64,000 nt of DNA from Marinobacter maroccanus (GCF_002933275.1 NZ_PSSX01000011.1:60712-124711); one strand, 5' to 3'. Positions 1-10,671 are shown, counted from the first letter of the stretch. A program made the numbers and translations. Notes: a model not told the origin generated them from the sequence alone.

Positions 1-1709
1 AATGTCCTTTCGGCCTTGTAGACGAAATCACGGGCCAGCAGGTACCGGGCTTTCAGCACAAGTCCCGAGGGCAGGTCAGACTGCATCTCCAGGAAATGTT
101 CATACTCCCCACGAACCTTCTCCCATGGAGCGGAATCCAGTTCAACGCCAAGCCATGTCAGGGACTCGAAAGCTGCAATCCGTACCGCCAGCGATGAGTC
201 GATCAGTCCGGCCTCACCGACTCTCCGGGCATGCTCAGCCGAACCATGCCGGAGTATCCGGAACGCGCTTTCCCGCATTACCACCTGATCGCTGGCCGAC
301 AGATTCGCCACCAGGGATGGCTGTTCCTGCGCCAGCCATTGCCCTTGCTGCTCCAGCAAGGTAGCCCGGCGCAGCGCTGGTTCATCTGGGTTTTGCAGGT
401 ACTCCACCATGCCTGAGGAAGGACGCTGCTGAACGTGATACCAGGTCTCCTGCTCATAGAGTTCCGGGAACCAGCCATCAACTTCAGTGATCGACCAGTC
501 CCGGTTTTTGTCGGTGTGGCAGCCCAGGCATACATCGGGGCTGCTGCTGGCATTCGAGATGTCCGGGCGTGGCACCATAAAGCTGTGTTCACGTCGGGCA
601 TCAATTTTCATGAACGTGCTTTCGGGCATATGACAGTTTACGCACTGCGCCCCCTCACTACCCCGTCCATGACGGTGATGTTCGGGAGTATCGAAATCAG
701 CGGCGCTGTGACACTGGGTACAGACGGCATTACCTTGCGCCTTGAGATTGCCGGTGTGGGGATTGTGGCAATCACTGCAGACCACGCCAGCCTCGAACAT
801 CTTGCTCTGCTCGAAGGAGCCCAAAACAAACACTTCTTCTCGAATCCGGCCATCGGAATAGTAAAACGGCTCATCAAGGCGGGTCAGGCTGAATTGATCA
901 TGGACCTGACCACCACCCTGATCAGTCAGGCTCGTCCGTAAAGAATGGCAACGTCCGCAGCTTGGCACCTGATTCGGGCTGGAGTCTGGCCCCTCATGCA
1001 TGGGCGGCCTCGCTCCCTGACTGACCAGCCAAGCCCCCATCGCGGCAAGCTCGACACCCGGAGCCAGAGATTTCCCATCAAGGGCTGCATGCGCGTGTTC
1101 TTCCGCATTTTCATGACAGGCCGCGCACCCTACGGAGATCTGTTGCCAGTGAGTGTCATAGCTGTCTGATTCCGCATCGTAGTTGCGTTTCAGCCCGGTG
1201 GAATGACAATCGGCGCATTGATTGTTCCAATTCTGGTAAACGCCGGTCCAATGCATGGCATCGCCGGGATGATTCTGATCCGACTCATCCAGTCGGAACC
1301 AGCGCTGACCACCCTCAGACTCGGCTCGCGTATCCCAGGCAATATTGAAGGCCTGAAGACGGCCGTGACCAACATCCACCAGATACTGCTGAAGCGGGTA
1401 AACGCCAAAAGTATACCTGACGGGCCACTCCCGGGAGTTTCCGCCTTCGCTCAAACGGATAACATACCCTTCGCCTTCACGCCGGAAGTTTGCCTGGATA
1501 TCGCTGTCTGCAAATCGGCCATTGGAAAAGTTCCCCTCCACCGTGTCCGGGGTGGCGGGGGCCATTGCTACCGCGTGCTGGGAACCGGACCACTCACGCA
1601 CCTCGGAAGCATGACAGCCTGCGCATTCAGAGACATCGGCAAAGGCGACTTCCGTGCTGGCCAGAAATAGCGCAAGGCTTGCAACCGCACTCAGAAAATA
1701 GTTGACCAT
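1..1709 (-). CDS. Octaheme c-type cytochrome with helical-repeat C-terminus (partial)
   Basis: Secreted multihaem electron-transfer or haem-redox protein, likely periplasmic. Translation from the ATG at 1709 starts with a signal peptide (MVNYFLSAVASLALFLAS...) and stays open to the left edge, giving 569 visible residues. Eight CXXCH haem-binding motifs can be read in order: CAGCH, CADCH, CAACH, CGRCH, CSDCH, CTQCH, CVNCH and CLGCH. After the last one (about residue 390) come HEAT/TPR-like helical stretches such as LKARYLLARDFVYKAER. This layout fits the cytochrome c554/doubled-CXXCH families annotated with TPR repeats; the substrate cannot be told from sequence. The C-terminus lies outside the window. 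The next gene is on the opposite strand, so this is the first gene of a leftward unit. Haem count is directly seen; the family label is recalled knowledge. Confidence 0.85.
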   Translation of the reverse strand, partial: MVNYFLSAVASLALFLASTEVAFADVSECAGCHASEVREWSGSQHAVAMAPATPDTVEGNFSNGRFADSDIQANFRREGEGYVIRLSEGGNSREWPVRYTFGVYPLQQYLVDVGHGRLQAFNIAWDTRAESEGGQRWFRLDESDQNHPGDAMHWTGVYQNWNNQCADCHSTGLKRNYDAESDSYDTHWQQISVGCAACHENAEEHAHAALDGKSLAPGVELAAMGAWLVSQGARPPMHEGPDSSPNQVPSCGRCHSLRTSLTDQGGGQVHDQFSLTRLDEPFYYSDGRIREEVFVLGSFEQSKMFEAGVVCSDCHNPHTGNLKAQGNAVCTQCHSAADFDTPEHHRHGRGSEGAQCVNCHMPESTFMKIDARREHSFMVPRPDISNASSSPDVCLGCHTDKNRDWSITEVDGWFPELYEQETWYHVQQRPSSGMVEYLQNPDEPALRRATLLEQQGQWLAQEQPSLVANLSASDQVVMRESAFRILRHGSAEHARRVGEAGLIDSSLAVRIAAFESLTWLGVELDSAPWEKVRGEYEHFLEMQSDLPSGLVLKARYLLARDFVYKAERT

Positions 1710-1911
1710 ATCATTGAATTCCGGGCCATAATTCCAAAACATTTGACCAGATCGTAAAGCCTTCATCGTTTTTAATGCCGGCGACTAAGTTCGCGCTATT
1801 TTACCTGCAAGACCCGGCCCGGTTTTACCTGGCATGGCCTGGCAATTGCTTATTTTTATACAAGTACAGGACGATGCTCCTGGTGAAGCAGACAACAACA
1901 ACGATACTGCC

Positions 1912-2877
1912 ATGAATCAACACAACGTCCCTTTTCTCAATAACGTTGGCGTGCAATCGCCCGATTTCGAGGAGGCCCGGCATTTTATCAACTCCAGGAT
2001 CGACGACCGTGAGGTCTCCCCGATTTCCTCCGGCGGCCAAAGCAAGAACATCCTGACCTGGCAACCTCTGGACCGCTCCACCCTGTTTGGCGCCCGCTGG
2101 TCGGAAAAGGTGCACATCCAGTCCGAACCTCAAACCACTTTTCATGCCATTCTGGTGCTGGAAGGCTGCATTCACTGCAAAGTCAGTAAAATCAACGTCA
2201 CAGCCGGTGGACTTCTGCTCATCGCGCCAGGTCAGCAGGCGGACCTGATCTGGGAAAAATCGACCCGATCGGTGGTGATCAACCTGTCCCGTCAGGCACT
2301 GGTGGATCATCTGGGCATTCCCTGTTTGGAAGTGCTCGGCAACGCCTCTGCCGTGCTGGGGCCGGAGGAGCAGGATGCCCGCCTGATCCGCCAGGGCATT
2401 GAATGCATTGCGCAACAGCACGACATTTGCGAGGGAAACCTGGATCCTGCCCTTCAGAAACAGTGGCAGAGTCTTTTGCTGACCCATTTTTCGAACCGTA
2501 TCCTGCAGGCATCCCGGATCAACCCGATAATCCTGCCAGCCAAGGTGCGGCTGGTGACCGAATGGATACAGGCCCACCTAAGGCAGCCCATCTCGGTGGC
2601 GGATCTGGTAAACGTGTCCGCCAGCAGCCGGCGCTCGATAGAGTCCGGGTTCCGCACCTACCTGAACACAACACCGGCCAAATACATTCTGTGCCACAAG
2701 CTCAAAGGCGTTCGCGATCTGTTGCTTTCCAATGCTGAAATCAGCGTCGGTGATGCGGCCTACGCTTTCGGCTTTCAGCACCTGAGCCACTTTACCCGAC
2801 ACTATCAGGACGCGTTCGGCGAATTACCGTCCGAAACCGTTCGCCAACGGCAAAAGAGCCGGGTTATCTTCCAATAA
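1912..2877 (+). CDS. AraC/XylS-family transcriptional regulator
   Basis: DNA-binding regulator of about 321 residues with an N-terminal cupin-like sensor part and a C-terminal AraC-type double helix-turn-helix. The C-terminus carries the family pattern: ISVADLVNVSASSRRSIESG for the first helix-turn-helix, and AAYAFGFQHLSHFTRHYQDAFGE with a G-F/S-H-FTR-F-G signature for the second. I chose the ATG at 1912 because the 26 residues before it, from an alternative ATG at 1834, look like non-coding sequence; neither start has a strong Shine-Dalgarno. It converges with the porin and sulfatase genes, so it may control them, but that is inference from position only. The effector is unknown. Confidence 0.85.
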   Translation: MNQHNVPFLNNVGVQSPDFEEARHFINSRIDDREVSPISSGGQSKNILTWQPLDRSTLFGARWSEKVHIQSEPQTTFHAILVLEGCIHCKVSKINVTAGGLLLIAPGQQADLIWEKSTRSVVINLSRQALVDHLGIPCLEVLGNASAVLGPEEQDARLIRQGIECIAQQHDICEGNLDPALQKQWQSLLLTHFSNRILQASRINPIILPAKVRLVTEWIQAHLRQPISVADLVNVSASSRRSIESGFRTYLNTTPAKYILCHKLKGVRDLLLSNAEISVGDAAYAFGFQHLSHFTRHYQDAFGELPSETVRQRQKSRVIFQ

Positions 2878-2909
2878 AAAGGCCCGGTCTCAGGCTGGCT
2901 GAGCCGGGC
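2875..2909 (-). terminator. Rho-independent terminator of the porin gene
   Basis: GC-rich hairpin at 2882-2909 (outer arms GCCCGG/CCGGGC, inner arms CTCAG/CTGAG around a GCTGG loop). Read on the minus strand it is followed by a T run (2876-2880), so it ends the sulfatase-porin unit. It lies just after the AraC stop and may act in both directions. Confidence 0.8.
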
Positions 2910-2924
2910 AACACGCTTGCAGAG

Positions 2925-3950
2925 TCAGAAGGTTACGTTAAAACCGACAGCATAATTCGTGTCGATGACTTTCACGCCCTGAACCACCGCCGGTTTGTCA
3001 TACTGGCCAGTCTCGGCCCACACTTTCACCGAGGGAGTCAGTCGCTGCTCGACTTTCAGGGTGTATACGGAATTATCCGCGGCATCATAATCATGATTCT
3101 TTTCCTTGAATCCCAAGGCAATGCCGGCGCCGTTATCTGCCTGATAGTAGGCTGAAATACCGTAGGCGTCATAATCCGCCTTGCCTTCCGGGTCTAGCGG
3201 ATAGGGAGAATCGCGGTTATTTTCCCAGGTCGCCCCCAGCATGAGGCCGCCGATCTTGTAGCTGGCTCCCGCCGCAGTAATCAGATAGTCATCGGTGGCA
3301 AATGGCGGCAGCTGATTCTGCATCAGCAGCGTGGTCCCGATAGCGACACTGAGATCGCCGCTTCTGTGCACCAACCGTATCGAACGACCATCCACATTCT
3401 CATCATTGCTGTCGTTCAGGGTAATCGCCGCCACGACCGCCTTGGTGTTCAGGAACCAGGGCGTGTGGTAGGCAAAGGTGCCTGAGGTCCGGTCCGGCTG
3501 GGCAAAAATGCCATCCGGGTTCAGATCGGCGTGGGATTCGTTGTATTCATAGTGATTAATGGGGCCATAAATATCGCGCCACTGGCCGCTGGTACCACGG
3601 GGCGCCACCACGAACATGCCGTATCGGGTAGGAAGCCAGAACTTGGCCTCTTTTACATGGATATCGGCTTCACCATCACGCCCGGTCGACGGATCATCCG
3701 CGCTGTTGGCAGCGCCGGCCAGGTCCACTTCCACGGCATAGTTGAGGTTGAGTTTCTCTTGCAGAGCGACTTTGCCCTGCAGCCCAAGCTCGATTTCGAA
3801 GGCATCGGCCTCAGCATCCTCACCCTCAACTTTCAGCGCCCCGGCACTCAGGAAGCCATAGAAGTCCGGTTTTTCCAGCTCGGCCGCCATCGCCTGCGTT
3901 GCGACTGCTGCGGAAACCGCAGCAGCGAGAAAAGTTTTCATCAGTTTCAT
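2925..3950 (-). CDS. Outer-membrane porin-like beta-barrel protein
   Basis: 341-residue secreted protein. The N-terminus MKLMKTFLAAAVSAAVATQAMA is a typical Sec signal peptide with an AxA cleavage site. The rest is rich in alternating Gly/aromatic/charged beta strands and ends in aromatic Phe (NYAVGFNVTF), the usual C-terminal signature recognised by the BAM machinery. These are features of gammaproteobacterial trimeric porins. It starts 33 bp after the arylsulfatase stop, so the two are almost surely cotranscribed; the porin may admit sulfated substrates or release products. A clear hairpin terminator follows. The specific pore substrate is not determinable. Confidence 0.85.
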   Translation of the reverse strand: MKLMKTFLAAAVSAAVATQAMAAELEKPDFYGFLSAGALKVEGEDAEADAFEIELGLQGKVALQEKLNLNYAVEVDLAGAANSADDPSTGRDGEADIHVKEAKFWLPTRYGMFVVAPRGTSGQWRDIYGPINHYEYNESHADLNPDGIFAQPDRTSGTFAYHTPWFLNTKAVVAAITLNDSNDENVDGRSIRLVHRSGDLSVAIGTTLLMQNQLPPFATDDYLITAAGASYKIGGLMLGATWENNRDSPYPLDPEGKADYDAYGISAYYQADNGAGIALGFKEKNHDYDAADNSVYTLKVEQRLTPSVKVWAETGQYDKPAVVQGVKVIDTNYAVGFNVTF

Positions 3951-3983
3951 CGGTTATCTCCTGCTCGGAAAGTTGGTTTGGGA

Positions 3984-5672
3984 TTACTCGACACACTTGC
4001 CATACAGACAGGTGGTGAAGCTGTAACCGACTTTCCGCATGTCCGCAGGATCGGCGGGGAAGACGCCATTCCGCCGGATGTAGTTATCCCACTCGGCCAG
4101 CAGTTCTTTGAGCTTTTCAGGGTTCTTGCCGGACAGATCCGTGGTTTCGGTCGGGTCATTGGCCAGGTCGAACAGTTGCCACTGGCCTGGGCCATAGGGT
4201 TCTTCCAGCAGCCGGATTTTCCAGTCACCCATGCGCACTGCAGAACGCCCGAACAACTCCCAGCCAACCACACGGTTCTTTGGGCCGTTACCATTCAGGC
4301 CTGGCAGCATGGAAACGCCCTGGATCTCGAAGATGTCGCGGCCGCTGTAGGGACTGGTTGGCAGCTCAATGCCCGCCAGTTCCAGGAAAGTCGGCATCAC
4401 GTCCATCACGTGGAAGAACTCGTAGCTGACTTTTCCTTCAGCATCGTCACCCGGCAGATTTAGGATGGCAGGCACGACCAGGCCGCCCTGGGTTGGATAG
4501 CCTTTCCACATCGGCCACGGCGTGGCACTCACCTGTCCCCACTGCGCGCCATACCAGATATAGGAATTCGGCCGGCCAATGTTGTCGTAGCTGTTATCGT
4601 ATTCGTTGGCGATCCATTCCTTGTTCTTAGGCAATACCTCCGGGCTGTTGCCATCGGCACCATTGTCTGACATGAACAGTACAACGGTGTTGTCGAGCTC
4701 ACCCATGCTCTCCAAGTGGGCAAGAACCCGACCGATGTTGTCGTCCATGTTGTCGACCATGGCGGCGTAGACTTCCATCTTGCGCGCCTCAATCTTGCGC
4801 TGATCTTCCGTCAGTTCATCCCAGCTGGGCAGCTCGTCAAAAGGCACGTTGGCAGCCAATTCATGGCCCACGAGACCCATTTCCTTAATCTTGTCCAGTC
4901 GCTGCTGACGGATCGCTTCATAGCCCTCGTTGTAACGGCCTTCGTACTTGTTGATGTAGGAGTCAGGTGCCTGCAGCGGCCAGTGGGGCGCGGTAAAAGC
5001 GAGAAAACTGAAGAATGGTTTGTCGCCGGCAGCGTCAATGTAGGAGATCACCTTGTCGGCATAGAAGTCCGAGGAGAAGAAGCCTTCGGGCACTTGAACC
5101 TGCTTGCCGTCCTCAAGGTAGATCGCTTTCGGGTCGACCCCGATGATGGCGCGGCCGTCATCAAAGTGGCTGGCACCGCCCTGCACCAGTACCCAGGAAT
5201 GATCGAAACCCCGGGCAGCCGGGCTCAGTTCTTCGGTTCGGCCCAGGTGCCACTTACCGGCAATGGAGGTGCTGTATCCGTTGTCGCGGAGCACTTCCGG
5301 CAGGGTTGCCACCAGATCATTGAGATAGCCTTCGTAGCCCGGTTTCCCTTTCTGTTCCGCGGTCAGCAATTCCGCCATATTACCAATACCGGCCTGATGG
5401 TTGTCAGTGCCCGACAACAACATGGAGCGGGTGGGAGAACAGGTCGGCGCGGTATGGAAATTGGTCATGCGGATCCCTTCATCCGCCAGTGCATCGAGAG
5501 TCGGCGTTTCAATTTCCCCGCCAAACGCGCCGATGTCCGAATAGCCGAGGTCATCGGCCACGATGAGAAGAAAGTTGGGTTGTTCGGTCTGGCTTGCGGA
5601 AGCCAGTGTGGAGGCTGCCACCAGCCCCAGAGCCATACCCAACCGACGAAGCAGTGCATTGTTTTTGTACAT
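3984..5672 (-). CDS. Secreted arylsulfatase (Cys-type sulfatase)
   Basis: Hydrolyses sulfate esters in the periplasm. 562 residues with signal peptide (GLVAASTLASAS). The metal-site DD pair is Asp40-Asp41 (LIVADDLGYSD) and the sulfatase signature is CSPTRSMLLSG, whose Cys78 would be converted to formylglycine. Further family landmarks are the GKWHLG motif and a C-terminal substrate loop (QLFDLANDPTET). The start has an upstream GAGGG-like ribosome site. The maturation enzyme (FGE or anSME) is not in this window, so it must be encoded elsewhere. Cotranscribed with the porin downstream. The natural ester (aryl, polysaccharide or other) cannot be assigned; the name follows the family. Confidence 0.93.
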   Translation of the reverse strand: MYKNNALLRRLGMALGLVAASTLASASQTEQPNFLLIVADDLGYSDIGAFGGEIETPTLDALADEGIRMTNFHTAPTCSPTRSMLLSGTDNHQAGIGNMAELLTAEQKGKPGYEGYLNDLVATLPEVLRDNGYSTSIAGKWHLGRTEELSPAARGFDHSWVLVQGGASHFDDGRAIIGVDPKAIYLEDGKQVQVPEGFFSSDFYADKVISYIDAAGDKPFFSFLAFTAPHWPLQAPDSYINKYEGRYNEGYEAIRQQRLDKIKEMGLVGHELAANVPFDELPSWDELTEDQRKIEARKMEVYAAMVDNMDDNIGRVLAHLESMGELDNTVVLFMSDNGADGNSPEVLPKNKEWIANEYDNSYDNIGRPNSYIWYGAQWGQVSATPWPMWKGYPTQGGLVVPAILNLPGDDAEGKVSYEFFHVMDVMPTFLELAGIELPTSPYSGRDIFEIQGVSMLPGLNGNGPKNRVVGWELFGRSAVRMGDWKIRLLEEPYGPGQWQLFDLANDPTETTDLSGKNPEKLKELLAEWDNYIRRNGVFPADPADMRKVGYSFTTCLYGKCVE

Positions 5673-5832
5673 ACTATGCCCTCAGTCAGTTCGTTGTTGT
5701 GCCACATGTGTGGTGACAGCCATTCTGCTGAGAGCCAGGAAGTAGGGGTTATCCCGTATGCGCAGGCATTGTCATATTTGCGCAACAAACTGAGGAAGGA
5801 ACGTTATCGGTTTTGGGAAAGGCCTTATCTTG

Positions 5833-5866
5833 CGGTTCCCCGGTCATGGAGATGACCGGGGAACCG
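5833..5866. terminator. Perfect 15-bp hairpin between formaldehyde dehydrogenase and sulfatase
   Basis: Arms CGGTTCCCCGGTCAT and ATGACCGGGGAACCG pair perfectly around a GGAG loop. It sits 8 bp after the dehydrogenase stop (minus strand), so termination is the simplest role. On the minus strand it is not followed at once by a T run, which is unusual for an intrinsic terminator; it could also protect the 3' end or insulate the sulfatase promoter. Confidence 0.6.
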
Positions 5867-5873
5867 CTACATA

Positions 5874-7022
<1,149 letters not shown>

Positions 7023-7162
7023 TTACGACCTCTCAGCCGTGACTGTTTGACTCATTCTAGCCGACTTGGCAATGACCATGTTGCGATTCAGAGGCTCCGA
7101 AATCTTTTCTGGATCTGGAGCGTATCTACAGGGCAGAATCAAAAGGTTGAGGAGCTCTTACG

Positions 7163-8485
7163 TTGCACACGCTTTACTGGTTTACACGGGACCTTCGCCT
7201 GCACGACAACGCAGCGCTGCTGGCCGCTTCAAAGTCCGACATGCTGCTCTGCGTTTACGTGGTGGATCCGCGATGGTTCGCGCCCGGGCCGCTGCAGAGC
7301 AAGGCCATGGGCGACCACCGCTGGCGTTTTCTCTGGCAAAGCCTGATGGCCCTTGAACGAAGCCTTCGGCCGTTGGGGCAGAGACTCCATATTGCCTATG
7401 GCGAGCCGGAAACGGTCATCCCGGAACTTGCCCACGCTCACAGCATTGAGCGCATCGTTCGCTCCCGCCTGCCGGGCACTCAGGAAGCCGGCCAGTGGCG
7501 AGCCATCAAGGACAAACTGCCCAAGACCCTGTTCCAGCAATTCGAGACCCTGAGCATGTTCACCGAGGGCTCCCTGCCGATGGCCCTCGAGGATTTGCCG
7601 GATACCTTTTCCCAGTTCCGCAAGCAGGTTGAGAAAACCGGTGAACGCTGCTCCGAACGGTTGAGGATTCGCACGCTGACGGCCTTGCCCCCGCCGCCCG
7701 GCTTTCCGGAAGACAACCGGGGCGGCTGCCCGCCCATACCAGAGCCCGTGCACCCATTGCAGTTCATGGGCGGTGAAGCGGCAGGACTGGGTCGGCTGAA
7801 GGAATTTCTCTACGACAATCACAGCATCGACCGCTACAAAGAGACCCGCAACGCTCTGGATAGCTGGGATGCCTCCTCCAAGTTCTCGCCCTGGCTGGCC
7901 AACGGATGCCTCTCGGTTCGGGAGGTGGCCGAAACCATCATCGAATACGAGGCCAGTGAGACCAAAAACGAGTCCACCTACTGGCTCTGGTTCGAACTGC
8001 TCTGGCGGGAATACTTCTACTGGTACGCCCTGAAACACGGCGCCAACCTGTTCCGCCGGGATGGCGTCCAGCGCAAGCGCCGACACGGCACATTCTACGG
8101 CCACCGTTTCAAGGCCTGGTGCCAGGGCAACACCGAGTATCCGATTGTGAATGCGGCGATGAATCAGCTGCGGGAAACCGGTTACATGAGCAATCGGGCG
8201 CGGCAACTGGTGGCAAGTTGCTTTATCAATGAACTTGGGTTGGACTGGCGCTACGGGGCGGCATGGTTCGAGGAGCAGTTGATCGACTATGATGTGGGGA
8301 GCAACTACGGCAACTGGCAGTACCTGGCTGGCGTAGGGGCAGACCCGAGAGGACTGCGGCAATTCAATCTGGAAAAACAGGCGCAACAGTACGACCCCAC
8401 CGGCACCTTCATTGACCGCTGGGGCGGACACGCGGAACAGCCCGTAGGTTTACACACAGTGGATGCGGCAGACTGGCCCCTGTAG
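7163..8485 (+). CDS. DASH-family cryptochrome / deoxyribodipyrimidine photolyase
   Basis: Blue-light flavoprotein (FAD plus folate antenna); DASH members repair cyclobutane dimers in single-stranded or looped DNA and may signal. 440 residues with the N-terminal photolyase fold (LYWFTRDLRLHDNAAL) and the FAD-binding C-terminal domain, including WFELLWREYFYWYALKHG and the strongly DASH-like DYDVGSNYGNWQYLAGVGADPR. The start is TTG at 7163, supported by GAGGAG at 7149-7154. It heads a compact operon with a DUF6231-type protein, a carotenoid-isomerase-like flavoprotein and a TIGR03643 protein, suggesting a light or pigment link. Enzyme family is firm; signalling versus repair is not known. Confidence 0.93.
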   Translation: MHTLYWFTRDLRLHDNAALLAASKSDMLLCVYVVDPRWFAPGPLQSKAMGDHRWRFLWQSLMALERSLRPLGQRLHIAYGEPETVIPELAHAHSIERIVRSRLPGTQEAGQWRAIKDKLPKTLFQQFETLSMFTEGSLPMALEDLPDTFSQFRKQVEKTGERCSERLRIRTLTALPPPPGFPEDNRGGCPPIPEPVHPLQFMGGEAAGLGRLKEFLYDNHSIDRYKETRNALDSWDASSKFSPWLANGCLSVREVAETIIEYEASETKNESTYWLWFELLWREYFYWYALKHGANLFRRDGVQRKRRHGTFYGHRFKAWCQGNTEYPIVNAAMNQLRETGYMSNRARQLVASCFINELGLDWRYGAAWFEEQLIDYDVGSNYGNWQYLAGVGADPRGLRQFNLEKQAQQYDPTGTFIDRWGGHAEQPVGLHTVDAADWPL

Positions 8486-8501
8486 TAAAAGGCGATTAGC
8501 C

Positions 8502-9008
8502 ATGACGGATATGACGGACAACAGCAGCACAGGTACAGCACGTGAAACCCTGGCCCGCATCATCGATACCAGCTCACCGGCAACCTTGCTGAGCTGCGGC
8601 AGCCTGGCAACCGAAATGTCGCGAATCTGGCAGAAACACCAGGAAGGTGTGGACGTGCACACCCTGGACACGTCCGATCCGAACGCCAGCCTGGTGCTCG
8701 AAAGGGTCGTAGACCTGGCACTGATTACCGACACCCTCGAACACCTGCCCCATGATGAGGGCGCCCTGCTGTTGGGGCAGCTCAGGAATTACGGCACCCA
8801 TCAGATTGCCGTAGTCGTAGGCGAGACCCCGGACTGGGCCTTTACCGATTTCATCGGCCTTGGCTTCCGCCGCCACGCCGAGCTGGAAAATGATAACGGC
8901 GCACTCACGCTATATACCTACAATCTGGATACTTACAACCACAAACGGGCCTGGAACAATCCAGAGAACTGGGCCAATCCGGAAATGTGGGGCAAAGCAT
9001 GGTGGTAG
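8502..9008 (+). CDS. DUF6231-type conserved hypothetical protein
   Basis: 168 residues from the ATG at 8502, 16 bp after the cryptochrome stop; an in-frame ATG at 8463 would overlap that gene and is less likely. The sequence resembles a degenerate class I methyltransferase-like fold (SPATLLSCGSLATEMSR, VVDLALITDTLEHLPHDEG) and ends in a Trp/Asn-rich tail (NPENWANPEMWGKAWW), which I recall from DUF6231 proteins of Marinobacter and Pseudomonas. The usual SAM glycine loop (GxGxG) is not present, so catalysis is doubtful. Its stop overlaps the next gene start, implying translational coupling. Function unknown. Confidence 0.7.
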   Translation: MTDMTDNSSTGTARETLARIIDTSSPATLLSCGSLATEMSRIWQKHQEGVDVHTLDTSDPNASLVLERVVDLALITDTLEHLPHDEGALLLGQLRNYGTHQIAVVVGETPDWAFTDFIGLGFRRHAELENDNGALTLYTYNLDTYNHKRAWNNPENWANPEMWGKAWW

Positions 9009-10660
9009 AAAGCGCGGCAGTGAACAGTCCGTCCTCTCAGAAACTCAAACCGAGCACGATCAGGATCGGCACCCGTTACCGGGCCAATCGCCTCAAGGGC
9101 CCCTACGACACCATTGTGATCGGCTCTGGCATTGGCGGGCTGACAACAGCCGCGTGCCTGGCGAAAGCCGGCAAGAAAGTCCTGGTGCTTGAACAGCATT
9201 ACACCGCCGGCGGCTATACCCACAGCTATGCCCGCAACGGCTACGAGTGGGACGTGGGCGTCCATTACATCGGCGACATGGGCTCTCCCCACACCCTGGG
9301 GCGCAGACTGTTCGATTACATCACCGACGGCAAGCTGGAGTGGGCCCCCATGGACGAGAACTACGACCGGTTCTTCCTGGGTAACAAGGTCGTGAATCTG
9401 CGGGCCGGCAAGGAGGGGCTGCGGCTCTCGTTGCTGAGCGCCTTCCCGGACGAACAGGAAGCCATCGACCAGTATGTGAAACTGCTGGGAAAAGTCGCAG
9501 ATGGCATGCAGTGGTACACGCTCTCCAAACTCACGCCCGGCATCCTCAGCCCGGTCATTAACAAAGGGCTTGATATAGCCCTGCCGGACTGTTTCAACAA
9601 GACCACCTGGGAAGTTCTGAGCGAATTGACCGACAACCAGGAGCTGATCGGGGCTATCACCGGCCAGTGGGGCGATTGTGGCGTCACGCCCAGGCAATCG
9701 AGTTTCATGGTTCATGCCTTGATCGCCAAACACTACCTCTACGGCGGTTTCTATCCTGTCGGCGGTGCCTCGGAGATCGCGAAAACCATTATCCCGGTCA
9801 TTCAGCAGCCCGGCGGTGAGGTATTCACCTACGCCGACGTCACCGACATCCTGGTGGAGAAAGGCAAGGCAACCGGCGTGCGCATGGCCGATGGTGAGGA
9901 AATCCGGGCACCGATGGTCATCAGCAACGCTGGGGTGATCAACACCTTCGAAAAACTGCTGCCAGCCGATGCGGCTGAAAAGGTTGGCTACAAGAGCAAA
10001 TGCCGGCACATCATTCCCTCCATGCCCCATATCGGGCTCTACATCGGCCTGAAAGGCACACCGGAAGAACTCGGCCTGCCCCGCACCAATTTCTGGATCT
10101 ATCCCAGCGCCGATCACGACGACAACGTGCAACAGTTCCTGGATGACCCGGAAAACACCGAGTTTCCGGTGGTTTATATCTCCTTCCCGGCGGCCAAGGA
10201 TCCGGATTACCAGAACCGCTGGCCGGGCACCTCAACCATCGAGATCGTTGCACCGACCACCTGGGAGATGTTCGAGCCCTGGCAAGACACCATCTGGGGC
10301 AAGCGGGGCGAAGACTATGAGGCCCTGAAGCAGAAAATCACCGACCAGTTGCTGGAAGTGATGTACCAGAAGCTGCCGCAGCTACGGGGCAAAGTGGATT
10401 ACGTGGAGACCTCCACGCCCCTTTCCACCGCCTGGTTCTGCCGTTACGGCCGGGGTGAGCTGTACGGTCTGGACCACAACCCCGAGCGTTTCGAACAGGA
10501 CTGGCTGAAACCGAAAACCGACATTCCCGGGCTGTACCTCACGGGCCATGACATCCTTACCTGCGGCGTGGTGGGTGCCATGATTGGTGGCCTGGTCAGC
10601 ACCCTTGCCATTCAGGGTTGGCGCGGCGCCGGGTTGGCGAAACGCATTTTTGTGGGGTAA
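8999..10660 (+). CDS. FAD-dependent oxidoreductase, retinol saturase / carotenoid isomerase-like
   Basis: Flavoprotein of the phytoene desaturase/CrtISO/RetSat superfamily. The dinucleotide motif VIGSGIGGLTTAACLAKAGK is followed by the acidic LVLEQH end of the second strand and the superfamily GGYTHSYARNGYEWDVGVHY block. Near the C-terminus, GLYLTGHDILTCGVVGAMIGG is the second FAD-contact region. About 553 residues from ATG 8999; a GTG at 8987 is also in frame. It overlaps the previous gene by 10 bp. No phytoene synthase (crtB) is nearby, so the substrate may be a polyene or isoprenoid other than phytoene. The operon with a DASH cryptochrome suggests a photobiological role, which is inference. 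Confidence 0.85.
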   Translation: MVVESAAVNSPSSQKLKPSTIRIGTRYRANRLKGPYDTIVIGSGIGGLTTAACLAKAGKKVLVLEQHYTAGGYTHSYARNGYEWDVGVHYIGDMGSPHTLGRRLFDYITDGKLEWAPMDENYDRFFLGNKVVNLRAGKEGLRLSLLSAFPDEQEAIDQYVKLLGKVADGMQWYTLSKLTPGILSPVINKGLDIALPDCFNKTTWEVLSELTDNQELIGAITGQWGDCGVTPRQSSFMVHALIAKHYLYGGFYPVGGASEIAKTIIPVIQQPGGEVFTYADVTDILVEKGKATGVRMADGEEIRAPMVISNAGVINTFEKLLPADAAEKVGYKSKCRHIIPSMPHIGLYIGLKGTPEELGLPRTNFWIYPSADHDDNVQQFLDDPENTEFPVVYISFPAAKDPDYQNRWPGTSTIEIVAPTTWEMFEPWQDTIWGKRGEDYEALKQKITDQLLEVMYQKLPQLRGKVDYVETSTPLSTAWFCRYGRGELYGLDHNPERFEQDWLKPKTDIPGLYLTGHDILTCGVVGAMIGGLVSTLAIQGWRGAGLAKRIFVG

Positions 10661-10671
10661 CAACACAGACG

